Below, piece by piece: positions 35,248 through 43,050 of a stretch of 64,000 nt of DNA (its first letter is position 1; the number at the start of each line of letters is the position of its first letter). A model generated the notes under the pieces. It made no database searches. It was not told the origin of the DNA and saw only the letters and a program-made list of their open reading frames with translations. The stretch lies in the NCBI GenBank assembly GCA_042408195.1, contig JBHOQL010000067.1:33379-97378 (forward strand), read 5' to 3'. The DNA comes from SpSt-600 sp042408195 (GTDB lineage Bacteria > Chloroflexota > Anaerolineae > SpSt-600). A program made the position numbers and the translations under genes.

Positions 35248-35276
35248 ATTATAGCGCGGAAGCACAGTCAAGGCAA
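35248..35276 (-). promoter_or_regulatory. Promoter of the cobalamin uptake/remodelling operon
   Basis: On the minus strand TTGCCT (35271-35276) and a perfect TATAAT (35248-35253) are separated by 17 bp. Transcription would begin around 35241, just upstream of the riboswitch. The nearby TTGACT is only 12 bp from the -10 and is less suitable. Confidence 0.75.
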
Positions 35277-35284
35277 ATTGGGCC

Positions 35285-36370
35285 CTAAGGCATCATGGGG
35301 ACTTGGGTGAGGAGTTTACCTCTTATGCGTTCAAAAATTTCATCCAAGTCCCGACCGGTTATAGTCAGGCCATGGTTTTTCAGCCCAACCACGGCCCTGG
35401 AAGGGTCCTCGGCTTGTTTGAGGGCATTGACTACTTCCATAGCCAGCTCCCTCGTCCCGCAGGGGTAATTCTGGCGAGTGGGAACTACTCCTTCCATCCA
35501 GGCGTGAGCGTGGACAATTGCTCCCACTTCAGGGAAGTTGGAATAGATAAGGTAGTGCTCAATGGCATCAACTGACGCCCGAACTGTGGGGTCGTAATCG
35601 GGGGGCACGCTCACCAAGATAGTGTTTTTCTCGGGATTGAACCCTTTTATGAGGACGATGTCCTTCCCAATCTTGGAAAGTTTTGCTTTGTTAACCCCCC
35701 TCGCTGTCATCCAGAACGTGGTTTCCCCAAGCTCCGGAATGTTCTCGCGAGCGCTCAAATTGCCGTAGCTAAGGCCCGTTATCCCGTATAGCAAGTAAAC
35801 ATGCCGCAGGTCTCTTTCTGATAAAAGTTCATGGATGGGGAACGGGGCAGGCAGTATGCCCATCTTGTCCATTTCCCGGCCGTAGTGGATAAGTTTCTCT
35901 GTGATGGGTGTGCCGTTCCAGTAAGCCGCAGGTAAGTCGGGTGTGATTTCGTTCTCTATCACCAGGACGGAGCAGGCTAAAGGCATAAGATGCTGGTAAA
36001 CCTCTTCGGGGTTCCAGGGGACTTTGTAGAAGCCTGCTTCCAGAGTTGTAAAGTAAATATCTACCTCTTCTCCCCTGACATGGGCATAAAGGACCAGGTT
36101 TGAAAGGCTGCGGACCAGCACTGTGTAAGCAGCCCGATGGGCATTTTCGGGAAGCTCTTCCACCACTACTAGGCTAGCCACAAACACTCCCTTCGATTTG
36201 CGGCGGTAAGGTCGGGGTTCGTTAGGATCAGTGAGGTTGAGGATCAAGCTGACTTCCGGGTCATTTTCGTGGGAGAGGGTGTGTCCTTTCGATTGCAACA
36301 AAGCCACTATCTTTTCCGCCAATGCATCTCTGACCGGATGCTTATCCAAAGCTACTACCGCGAATTTCAT
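35285..36370 (-). CDS. Class II aldolase/adducin-domain protein with unusual N-terminal domain
   Basis: 361 residues. The C-terminal part (about 180-355) is a class II aldolase/adducin domain with YGNLSAR, the paired zinc histidines in HAHAW, and a further histidine in KNHGLT. The glutamate used by fuculose-type aldolases next to the T(A/P)xG loop is not evident: the segment reads VNKAKLSKIG. Residues 1-170 form an extra domain I do not recognise, with no signal peptide or membrane helix. The gene is monocistronic and divergent from folP, with GGGAGGAGAGGAG before the ATG. A sugar-phosphate aldolase, epimerase or dehydratase role is possible. The function is unknown. Confidence 0.72.
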   Translation of the reverse strand: MKFAVVALDKHPVRDALAEKIVALLQSKGHTLSHENDPEVSLILNLTDPNEPRPYRRKSKGVFVASLVVVEELPENAHRAAYTVLVRSLSNLVLYAHVRGEEVDIYFTTLEAGFYKVPWNPEEVYQHLMPLACSVLVIENEITPDLPAAYWNGTPITEKLIHYGREMDKMGILPAPFPIHELLSERDLRHVYLLYGITGLSYGNLSARENIPELGETTFWMTARGVNKAKLSKIGKDIVLIKGFNPEKNTILVSVPPDYDPTVRASVDAIEHYLIYSNFPEVGAIVHAHAWMEGVVPTRQNYPCGTRELAMEVVNALKQAEDPSRAVVGLKNHGLTITGRDLDEIFERIRGKLLTQVPMMP

Positions 36371-36411
36371 CTCCTCTCCTCCCGTAGTTTTCGGTTTTAC
36401 GAAAAAAACAC

Positions 36412-36441
36412 TTGAGAGCCCCCTACAGTTTCTGGTATAAT
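36412..36441 (+). promoter_or_regulatory. Promoter of folP operon
   Basis: TTGAGA (36412-36417) and TATAAT (36436-36441) with an 18-bp spacer lie upstream of the folP ribosome binding site AAGGAGG, in the divergent intergenic region. Confidence 0.65.
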
Positions 36442-36468
36442 TGAACCAAATTTGAAGGAGGCGTCGGC

Positions 36469-37722
36469 ATGCGGCGGTTCAACACACGCTTTCTGGAATA
36501 TATCACCCCTGAGGACCTCAAGAAGGAGCTGGAGAAGATCGGAGTTGACCGAGAAGGCCTGCAGGCGATGCTCCTCAAAGGGTTCTTCAGAGCAATAAAG
36601 CTCGAAGGAGTTAATTACGATGCCGCCCACATTCTCAAGCAGGAAATGTTGAGGTTGGGGGGAGAGGCGGCTATCTCGGCTGCGGTGTATTTTGGTGCTG
36701 CTGTTCCTACCGATGTTATCCTTATGGGGACAGTAGCCCAGCTGGGGAGTCTGATTTCTTACTTGAAACAGTTCCCCGACGCTACCCTCAGGACCATTGG
36801 AGAGGAATTAGAGCAAGCCCTTAAGAATTACCGGGGCGAGAACCTCAAACCAATGCAGATTGGCAACAGGACCTTCGTCTGGGGAGAGCGGACTTACATA
36901 ATGGGGATAATCAATGTTACACCGGATTCTTTCTCGGGGGATGGTCTGGCGGGAGATGTGGAAGCTGCTGTAGCTCAGGCCGTTCGCTTCGTAGAGGAGG
37001 GAGCTGATATCTTGGACATAGGGGGAGAGTCAACCCGTCCCGGCTCTCAACCCATTTCAGAAGAGGAGGAGCTGAGTCGGGTTATGCCGGTCCTCAAACG
37101 TCTGGTCAAAGAGGTTGATGTGCCCATTTCCATTGATACCTACAAGGCTAAAGTGGCTCGGGAAGCTCTGGAGGTCGGAGCGAGCATGGTCAACGACGTC
37201 TGGGGATTGAGGATGGATCCTGATATGGCCAAGGTTGTAGCTGAGTACAAGGTTCCGGTGGTGATAATGCACAATCGCTCCCAGCCCAAAAATGCTGTGC
37301 AGGAAGAGCGTCTCGGGGGCCGGTACGTTGGGATAGAATACCGTGACCTAATGGCTGATATTATCCAGGAGCTTGAATACAGTATTAACCTGGCCCTCGA
37401 GGCTGGAGTGGAGTTCGACAAAATCATTGTGGACCCAGGAATAGGCTTTGGGAAGACGGTAGAGCAGAACCTGGAGATCCTGCGTCGCCTAGGCGAACTT
37501 AAAGTGCTGGGTAGGCCAATCCTTCTGGGGACCTCCAGGAAATCGGTTATAGGGTATGTGCTTAACCTTCCCCCCAACGAAAGGGTGGAGGGAACTGCTG
37601 CCACAGTAGCCCTTGGTATAGCCGCCGGAGCTGACATCGTGAGGGTGCACGACGTAAAGGAGATGGTTCGTGTTGCCAGGATGACCGATGCAATTGTGAG
37701 GGGAGCTTTTCGTGAAACTTAA
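36469..37722 (+). CDS. folP: Dihydropteroate synthase with N-terminal extension
   Basis: 417 residues, against about 280 for the minimal enzyme. The DHPS barrel starts near residue 135 and holds GIINVTPDSFSGDG, GGESTRPGSQP, SIDTYKA, NDVWG and GTSRKS. It condenses a pterin pyrophosphate with p-aminobenzoate in folate synthesis. The first ~130 residues are an extension also known from some other bacterial and archaeal DHPS proteins; its role is not known to me. No other folate gene is adjacent. The 3' end overlaps the next gene by 11 bases. Confidence 0.9.
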   Translation: MRRFNTRFLEYITPEDLKKELEKIGVDREGLQAMLLKGFFRAIKLEGVNYDAAHILKQEMLRLGGEAAISAAVYFGAAVPTDVILMGTVAQLGSLISYLKQFPDATLRTIGEELEQALKNYRGENLKPMQIGNRTFVWGERTYIMGIINVTPDSFSGDGLAGDVEAAVAQAVRFVEEGADILDIGGESTRPGSQPISEEEELSRVMPVLKRLVKEVDVPISIDTYKAKVAREALEVGASMVNDVWGLRMDPDMAKVVAEYKVPVVIMHNRSQPKNAVQEERLGGRYVGIEYRDLMADIIQELEYSINLALEAGVEFDKIIVDPGIGFGKTVEQNLEILRRLGELKVLGRPILLGTSRKSVIGYVLNLPPNERVEGTAATVALGIAAGADIVRVHDVKEMVRVARMTDAIVRGAFRET

Positions 37723-39085
37723 GGGAGCTTTAGCGGCTCTCGCGGTTGGGTTTTTAATTGTGCTCCTTCCTGTGAAATGGTCCGCTGCTCTGCTGGCAGC
37801 AGGAACTCTAACTATCGTTAGCCTCTTGTATCCGGCCTCGATTTTTCCGTTCCTTGCCCTCAGCATACCTCTGGGGTCAATTAGGGAGTTCCCCGTAGGT
37901 CCTGCTAAAGTCGGCTTAACGGAGGCGATAGTAGTGTTGGCGGTGGCAGTTTGGCTGGCGAGAAAGCTTGCACTAAAGGAGAGCTGGCGCGACGCTGGGC
38001 CTCTTTTTCTTCCTCTGCTTGTTTTACTCGGCGTGATGTCCGTTTCGGTCCTCCAGGCTATTTCCCTTGAATATTCCCTTAAGGAACTTCTCAAGTGGGG
38101 TGAAGTTTTACTGGTCTACCTTATCCTCAGTACGATTATCGGAAAGAGGGAAATCCCGCTCGTGGTGGGTGGGCTTCTCCTTGCAGGCTTTCTGGAAGGG
38201 CTTCTGGGGTTATATCAGTTCGTGACTCGCTCAGGCCCTGAACATTTCGTAGTAATGGGCAGGTTTGTACGGGCTTACGGGCATTTCATGCAGCCCAATC
38301 CTTTCGGTGGATACATGGGGCTTGTGATGCCCCTAGCCGTCGCTCTTGGCGTTGGACTCCTTCTTGACGGGAAAATTTCCCGGCGATGGCGTTTGGCTGT
38401 AGGTATCAGTTGCCTTGCTGTAGGGGGAGTGACTGGAACGGCTCTGGTCATGAGCTGGTCGAGGGGGGCGTGGCTGGGGGCGGCGGTGGCAGTGGCAGTT
38501 CTGGCCGTGCTTATGGACAAGAGGCTCTCTATCGCTCTGGGCCTTTTGCTCTTGGTCCTGGTCCTATTGGTTGAACTCCCTCTTGAAATTTTTCTGGTGA
38601 GGTTTCAGGATCTATCCCTTGCGCCTGTTTCGGAGGATATAAGGACCGTTGAAATCACCGATGAGAACTACGCTCTTATAGAGAGGCTTGCCCACTGGGA
38701 TGCAGCCCTGAGGATGTGGAACGACCACTTCTGGCTCGGGGTAGGAATAGGGAATTACGAGCCTGTCTACCATGCTTATGCCCTCCCCCGCTGGCCTGAA
38801 CCCCTGGGCCATGCCCACAATTACTACCTGAACATTGCCGCTGAGACCGGTTTCATCGGCCTAACAACTTACTTGCTCTTCTGGGGTTGGGCTTTCTACC
38901 GGACCCTTAGGGCTTTTCGCTCGGCTTCCGGATGGGAAAGAGCACTACTTACTGGGATAATGGGGAGCTTTACCCACCTTTCGGTCCACAATTTCTTTGA
39001 CAACCTCTACGTTCACGGAATGTATCTCCACGTAGCTATCCTTTTGGGCATCGTTTCCCTGCTTAGTCCTCGCAGTGAATACTGA
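37712..39085 (+). CDS. O-antigen ligase/polymerase-like membrane protein
   Basis: 457 residues with about eleven to twelve hydrophobic segments. A periplasmic loop around residues 290-375 carries GVGIGNYEPVYHAYA and the GHAHNYYLNIAAETG motif, the hallmark of the Wzy/WaaL (O-antigen ligase, PF04932-type) family. It would polymerise or transfer polyprenyl-linked glycans. The start is the GTG at 37712, overlapping folP. Glycan genes at 50.6 and 61.5 kb may work with it. The exact reaction (ligase or polymerase) cannot be decided. Confidence 0.8.
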   Translation: MKLKGALAALAVGFLIVLLPVKWSAALLAAGTLTIVSLLYPASIFPFLALSIPLGSIREFPVGPAKVGLTEAIVVLAVAVWLARKLALKESWRDAGPLFLPLLVLLGVMSVSVLQAISLEYSLKELLKWGEVLLVYLILSTIIGKREIPLVVGGLLLAGFLEGLLGLYQFVTRSGPEHFVVMGRFVRAYGHFMQPNPFGGYMGLVMPLAVALGVGLLLDGKISRRWRLAVGISCLAVGGVTGTALVMSWSRGAWLGAAVAVAVLAVLMDKRLSIALGLLLLVLVLLVELPLEIFLVRFQDLSLAPVSEDIRTVEITDENYALIERLAHWDAALRMWNDHFWLGVGIGNYEPVYHAYALPRWPEPLGHAHNYYLNIAAETGFIGLTTYLLFWGWAFYRTLRAFRSASGWERALLTGIMGSFTHLSVHNFFDNLYVHGMYLHVAILLGIVSLLSPRSEY

Positions 39086-39105
39086 AAGCCCTTTTCGTCA
39101 AGCCT

Positions 39106-39134
39106 TTGCTCCGGTATAGAAATTGGTTTATAAT
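39106..39134 (+). promoter_or_regulatory. Promoter of radA
   Basis: TTGCTC (39106-39111) and TATAAT (39129-39134) are separated by 17 bp, just upstream of AAGGAGC and the radA ATG. Confidence 0.6.
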
Positions 39135-39152
39135 TAACCCAAGGAGCTTTCC

Positions 39153-40523
39153 ATGACGAAAGAAAAGGTCGCTTACGTTTGCCAAAATTGTGGAGCTTCT
39201 TTTCCCAAGTGGATGGGAAGGTGTCCCCAATGCGGGGAGTGGAATACTTTAGAAGAAAGAGCTTTAGAAGTCCGCAAAGCATATCCCCGCACCCTTGTTA
39301 CGCCTACCTCGGAACCCGTCCCCATAACGGCTGTCCCATCGGAAGATGTAGCGAGGATTGAAATACCCGTAGGGGAACTGAACCGAGTGTTGGGGGGAGG
39401 CATAGTTCCGGGCTCTGTCATCCTGATAGCGGGCGAACCGGGAATAGGCAAATCCACTTTGCTCCTGCAATTGGCTTCTCTGTTGGCCCGTGGAAGCGCC
39501 CGGCCGGTCCTCTATGTCTCTGGGGAAGAATCTATCCGCCAGATAAAGATGAGAGCTGCTCGCCTCGGAGTGGAGGAAGATAACCTCTACGTTCTGGCTG
39601 AGACTTCTTTGGAACAAATCCTGAACCATGTTGAGCGTATGGAACCTTTCACCGTGGTAGTGGATTCCATCCAGGCCATCTACTCTGAAGTATTGGAGTC
39701 AACGCCGGGAAGCATTGTGCAGGTCAGGGAGTGCGCCTATGCGCTCCTAAAGCTGGCCAAAGCCACTGGAATCCCCATCTTCTTGGTGGGTCACGTAACC
39801 AAAGCGGGAGATATAGCAGGGCCCAAGGTATTGGAGCATGCAGTTGACGCTGTCCTATACCTTGAGGGCGACCCATTCCACGCTTATAGAATCCTGCGGA
39901 GTGTAAAGAACCGTTTCGGTGCCACTTCGGAGGTTGGGGTCTTTGAGATGGAGGAGCAGGGCCTGAGAGAAGTGCCAAATCCCTCGGAGATTTTCTTGGC
40001 CGAAAGGGTGCCCAATGCTTCAGGCTCGGCCATTGCGGTGACGATGGAGGGCTCGAGGCCTCTCCTGGTGGAAATCCAAGCTCTCACTTCTCCCACGAGC
40101 TTTGCCATTCCTCGCCGCACGGCCAATGGCATTGACCTCAGCCGGCTCCTCCTGTTGATAGCTGTCCTGACCAAGAGGGTTGGGCTGCACCTTTCCGATC
40201 AGGACGTATTCGTGAATGTGGTGGGGGGGATAAAGATAAAAGAGCCCGCAGTGGATCTGGCGGTGGCCATAGCGATCGCTTCGGGTTTCAGGAATATTCC
40301 AGTGGCAGCGGATCTGGCGATCGTGGGGGAAATAGGGCTCGTTGGGGAGCTGAGAGGGGTGAGACAGATGTCCCAGCGCTTGGCTGAAGCTGCCAGGCTC
40401 GGATTCAAAAAGTGCCTTGTCCCTGCTGGTTCAGTGAAATCAGGCCAGAGGACCTTTGACGGAATGGAGGTTGTGCCAGTTCGCTCTCTGGAAGAAGCTC
40501 TTGATGTAGCTCTTGTGCGGTGA
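39153..40523 (+). CDS. radA: DNA repair protein RadA (Sms)
   Basis: 456 residues, full length. The N-terminal zinc finger has paired CQNCG and CPQCG. The RecA-like ATPase has Walker A GEPGIGKST, the RadA-specific motif KNRFG follows near 250, and the Lon-protease-like C-terminal domain carries NVVGGIKIKEPAVDLAVAIA near 350. It promotes branch migration in recombination repair. It is preceded by its own promoter and followed closely by a membrane hydrolase gene. Confidence 0.95.
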   Translation: MTKEKVAYVCQNCGASFPKWMGRCPQCGEWNTLEERALEVRKAYPRTLVTPTSEPVPITAVPSEDVARIEIPVGELNRVLGGGIVPGSVILIAGEPGIGKSTLLLQLASLLARGSARPVLYVSGEESIRQIKMRAARLGVEEDNLYVLAETSLEQILNHVERMEPFTVVVDSIQAIYSEVLESTPGSIVQVRECAYALLKLAKATGIPIFLVGHVTKAGDIAGPKVLEHAVDAVLYLEGDPFHAYRILRSVKNRFGATSEVGVFEMEEQGLREVPNPSEIFLAERVPNASGSAIAVTMEGSRPLLVEIQALTSPTSFAIPRRTANGIDLSRLLLLIAVLTKRVGLHLSDQDVFVNVVGGIKIKEPAVDLAVAIAIASGFRNIPVAADLAIVGEIGLVGELRGVRQMSQRLAEAARLGFKKCLVPAGSVKSGQRTFDGMEVVPVRSLEEALDVALVR

Positions 40524-40530
40524 GGATCCT

Positions 40531-41016
40531 ATGCTGCCGCTTGCCCATCTTGGTTTAAGCCTTGCTTCTTTCGGTTTCCTCCGCAGGAAGGGTCTCTTCA
40601 GGGAGATAGAATACAAAAAGGTGGCTTTGGCAGCTTTACTGCCCGACCTCATCGATAAACCGCTGGCCGTTTTTGTCTTTCCGGAATTGAAATCGGCCAT
40701 GCTTTTCTCCCACACCTTGCTCTTCCATCTGGCTGTTTGGCTACTGGTATTTCTGAAGGGGTGGCGACATTTGCCGTACGCTCTAGCCTTCACAGGCCAT
40801 CTCCTTTTGGACAGGATATGGGATTTTCCTCAGACTTTCTTCTTCCCCTTCAAGGGTTGGAGGTTTCACCGCTGGCGCGATGTAGGCTCTCCTGCGGCTT
40901 TCGGAAGGGCCTACTTTGAAGTTGTGGGAGAACACCCGGAGCTTGTGGTTGGAGAACTCGTGGGGCTGATTGCCCTGCTCTGGTTTTGTCGGGAGAAGGT
41001 GCAGGGTAAAATATGA
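40531..41016 (+). CDS. Membrane-bound metal-dependent hydrolase family protein (YdjM-like)
   Basis: 161 residues with several hydrophobic segments. Candidate metal ligands are spread as in the YdjM/LexA-binding inner-membrane hydrolase family: His6 (LAHLG), LPDLIDKP, FSHTLLFH and TGHLLLDRIWD. The ATG at 40531 is preferred over the in-frame GTG at 40513, which overlaps radA. Its 3' end overlaps rsmD by four bases. The substrate is unknown. Confidence 0.65.
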   Translation: MLPLAHLGLSLASFGFLRRKGLFREIEYKKVALAALLPDLIDKPLAVFVFPELKSAMLFSHTLLFHLAVWLLVFLKGWRHLPYALAFTGHLLLDRIWDFPQTFFFPFKGWRFHRWRDVGSPAAFGRAYFEVVGEHPELVVGELVGLIALLWFCREKVQGKI

Positions 41017-41555
41017 GAGTGATTGCTGGAGAGGCAGGCGGGATAAAATTGCTTTCCGTTCCGGGGAGGAAAACCCGCCCTATAACGGACAGGGTTAAAG
41101 CGGCGCTATTTGACATATTAGGCAACAAAGTGGAGGGGGCTTCGTTCCTTGACCTTTTCGCCGGAACGGGAAGTGTAGGCATAGAGGCTCTGAGCAGGGG
41201 GGCATCTAGAGCGACTTTCGTGGAAAAGGATCCGGCCGTCATACGGGTTTTGCAGGAAAATCTCCGTCGCACCGGTCTTGAAGCCAGGGCAGAAATTGTA
41301 CAGGGTGATGTCTTCAAGTTCTTGGAGCGTGAGACAGGCAGATTGTATGACATAATCTACCTGGCCCCACCGCAATACCTTGGCCTTTGGGCGAAAACTT
41401 TGCTTATCTTGGACAAAACCCGACCGCTCGCACCCAACGGCTTAGTAATAGCCCAGATTTTTCCCAAAGAATACGAGGAATTGCCCCTTGGAAACCTGAA
41501 GCTGCGGGAAAAACGCCGCTACGGCAGCACTCTTCTCTGTTTTTACAGTCTCTGA
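41013..41555 (+). CDS. rsmD: 16S rRNA (guanine966-N2)-methyltransferase RsmD
   Basis: 180 residues. It begins MRVIAGEAGG and has the SAM-binding LDLFAGTGSVGIEALSRGA near 45, both typical of RsmD. The catalytic (N/D)PPY-type motif reads APPQY near residue 117, so the acidic residue is Ala and Tyr is displaced by one. It methylates G966 of 16S rRNA. It is coupled to the upstream gene by a four-base overlap. Confidence 0.85.
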   Translation: MRVIAGEAGGIKLLSVPGRKTRPITDRVKAALFDILGNKVEGASFLDLFAGTGSVGIEALSRGASRATFVEKDPAVIRVLQENLRRTGLEARAEIVQGDVFKFLERETGRLYDIIYLAPPQYLGLWAKTLLILDKTRPLAPNGLVIAQIFPKEYEELPLGNLKLREKRRYGSTLLCFYSL

Positions 41556-41569
41556 GGAGGTGATGGGCT

Positions 41570-41848
41570 ATGGAGATGGCTCGGCTTAAAGCCAAAGTCC
41601 ACGGAATAGTGCAGGGGGTGAATTTCCGCTACTATACCCGGCTCAAGGCTCAGGAGTTGGGGGTAAAGGGTTGGGTTCGCAATAATCCCGATGGCACCGT
41701 GGAGGTGGACGCAGAGGGGGAGAAAGAAGCTCTGAACAAGCTCCTGGAGTTCCTGCATCGTGGTCCGCCCAGCGCTGTAGTTACGAAAGTGGAGGCGGAG
41801 TGGTTGCCCTTCAAGGGCCTCTACGATAGCTTCAAGGTGCGCTTCTAA
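41570..41848 (+). CDS. acyP: Acylphosphatase
   Basis: 92 residues. The active-site segment HGIVQGVNFRYYT with its arginine and the GWVRNNPDGTVEV segment with the catalytic asparagine are complete. It hydrolyses carboxyl-phosphate bonds. GAGGAGGTG precedes the start; an alternative ATG lies six bases in. Its last base overlaps the first base of the next gene. Confidence 0.93.
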   Translation: MEMARLKAKVHGIVQGVNFRYYTRLKAQELGVKGWVRNNPDGTVEVDAEGEKEALNKLLEFLHRGPPSAVVTKVEAEWLPFKGLYDSFKVRF

Positions 41849-43050
41849 TGAGGCAAAACATAGAACGCATCGCCTGGCTTGTCCTCATAATCTCTTTCAT
41901 CATCTTCTGCCTTTTGGCAGTAGGGATACCCCTTTCCATCCGCTGGTATATCATTAACGCCACTGTAGCCCATAATGCCTCAGTCACAGTGATAGGGAGT
42001 GCTGTTTTCGTCAGAGAATCCCCTTACGCTGAACCCCTTGGAGTGGCCGAAAGCAGGACAATAAGGGAGGGGAATTCGGTAGAAACACCCGATGATTCTT
42101 CCAGAGCGGTCATCACTTTCTTTGACGGAAGCATAGCTGTGGTCTACGGAAAGGCCAAGGTGGAAGTGGCGAAGATGCGCTCCCCTCGCTTTTCGCTGAG
42201 CCCCAGACCTCATCAGATCACCTTGAAAATTGAAAAGGGTAGAGTCCGTTTGGTGGTGGTTCCTCATCAGGAAAGACCTCTAACCTTTCAGGTCGTGACT
42301 CCTCATACTTTCGCCTCGCTCAAAGAAGGCGGTTATTCGGTAGATGTGAGTGAGAGGAGCACAGAGATAACCGTGCGGGATGGCAAGGCCTTGGTGGGGC
42401 TGGGGGAAGAATTGGTAACCTTGTTCAAGGGGCAACGGACTATAATAGAAGAGGGGAAGCCTCCGGTGCCTCCTCTGCCGGCTGCCCACAACTTAATAAA
42501 GAACGGCGATTTCAAGGAGCCCCTCTTCCCCTATTGGCAAGTAATCCTCTACAAGAACGATCCCAACATCCAGGATGGGAAAGTGGAAATCGTGGAAGAG
42601 CGAGGCCGGAGGGTTCTGCGCCTGTACCGCCGAGGCGAAGATGGAATCCACACCGAGACGGGTGTCTTACAGATGATTGAAAGAGATGTGCGCGATTACG
42701 AATACCTCAACCTGCGCTTTGACGTTAAGGTCGTTTACCAGAGCCTGGCAGGTGGTGGATACCTCAGTTCCGAGTTTCCGTTGATGGTGCGGATCAACTA
42801 CAAGGACATCTACGGTTTTGACCGCTTCTGGGTGCATGGCTTTTACACCGTGGACCCTGATCCTGCTCTCAAATGGCCGATTTTGAACGGGGAAAAGATA
42901 CCATCCGGCGTGTGGTTCCCCTACGAAACGGGCAACTTGATGGAGATATTGAAGGATGCTCGTCCAGCTTACATAACTTCCATTCAGATTTACGCTTCTG
43001 GCTGGAATTACGAGAGCTACGTCGCAGATGTTGGCCTTATAGGCCAATGA
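41848..43050 (+). CDS. Membrane-anchored FecR-domain protein with C-terminal beta-sandwich-like region
   Basis: 400 residues. A single transmembrane helix lies at about 10-33. A FecR-like beta domain follows (GNSVETPDDSSRAVITFFDG near 75-94, and repeated strand motifs to about 195). After a Pro-rich linker (about 203-210) residues 215-400 read NLIKNGDFKEPLFPYWQV, the start pattern of carbohydrate-binding or galactose-binding-like modules. The bulk is predicted outside the membrane. No anti-sigma partner is nearby, so a surface-binding role is more likely than signalling. The 3' end overlaps galK (opposite strand) by 14 bases. Confidence 0.68.
   Translation: MRQNIERIAWLVLIISFIIFCLLAVGIPLSIRWYIINATVAHNASVTVIGSAVFVRESPYAEPLGVAESRTIREGNSVETPDDSSRAVITFFDGSIAVVYGKAKVEVAKMRSPRFSLSPRPHQITLKIEKGRVRLVVVPHQERPLTFQVVTPHTFASLKEGGYSVDVSERSTEITVRDGKALVGLGEELVTLFKGQRTIIEEGKPPVPPLPAAHNLIKNGDFKEPLFPYWQVILYKNDPNIQDGKVEIVEERGRRVLRLYRRGEDGIHTETGVLQMIERDVRDYEYLNLRFDVKVVYQSLAGGGYLSSEFPLMVRINYKDIYGFDRFWVHGFYTVDPDPALKWPILNGEKIPSGVWFPYETGNLMEILKDARPAYITSIQIYASGWNYESYVADVGLIGQ

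Noticed and set aside
35254..35268. TTGACT as -35 for the cobalamin operon
   Set aside because: It is only 12 bp from the TATAAT; TTGCCT at 17 bp fits better.
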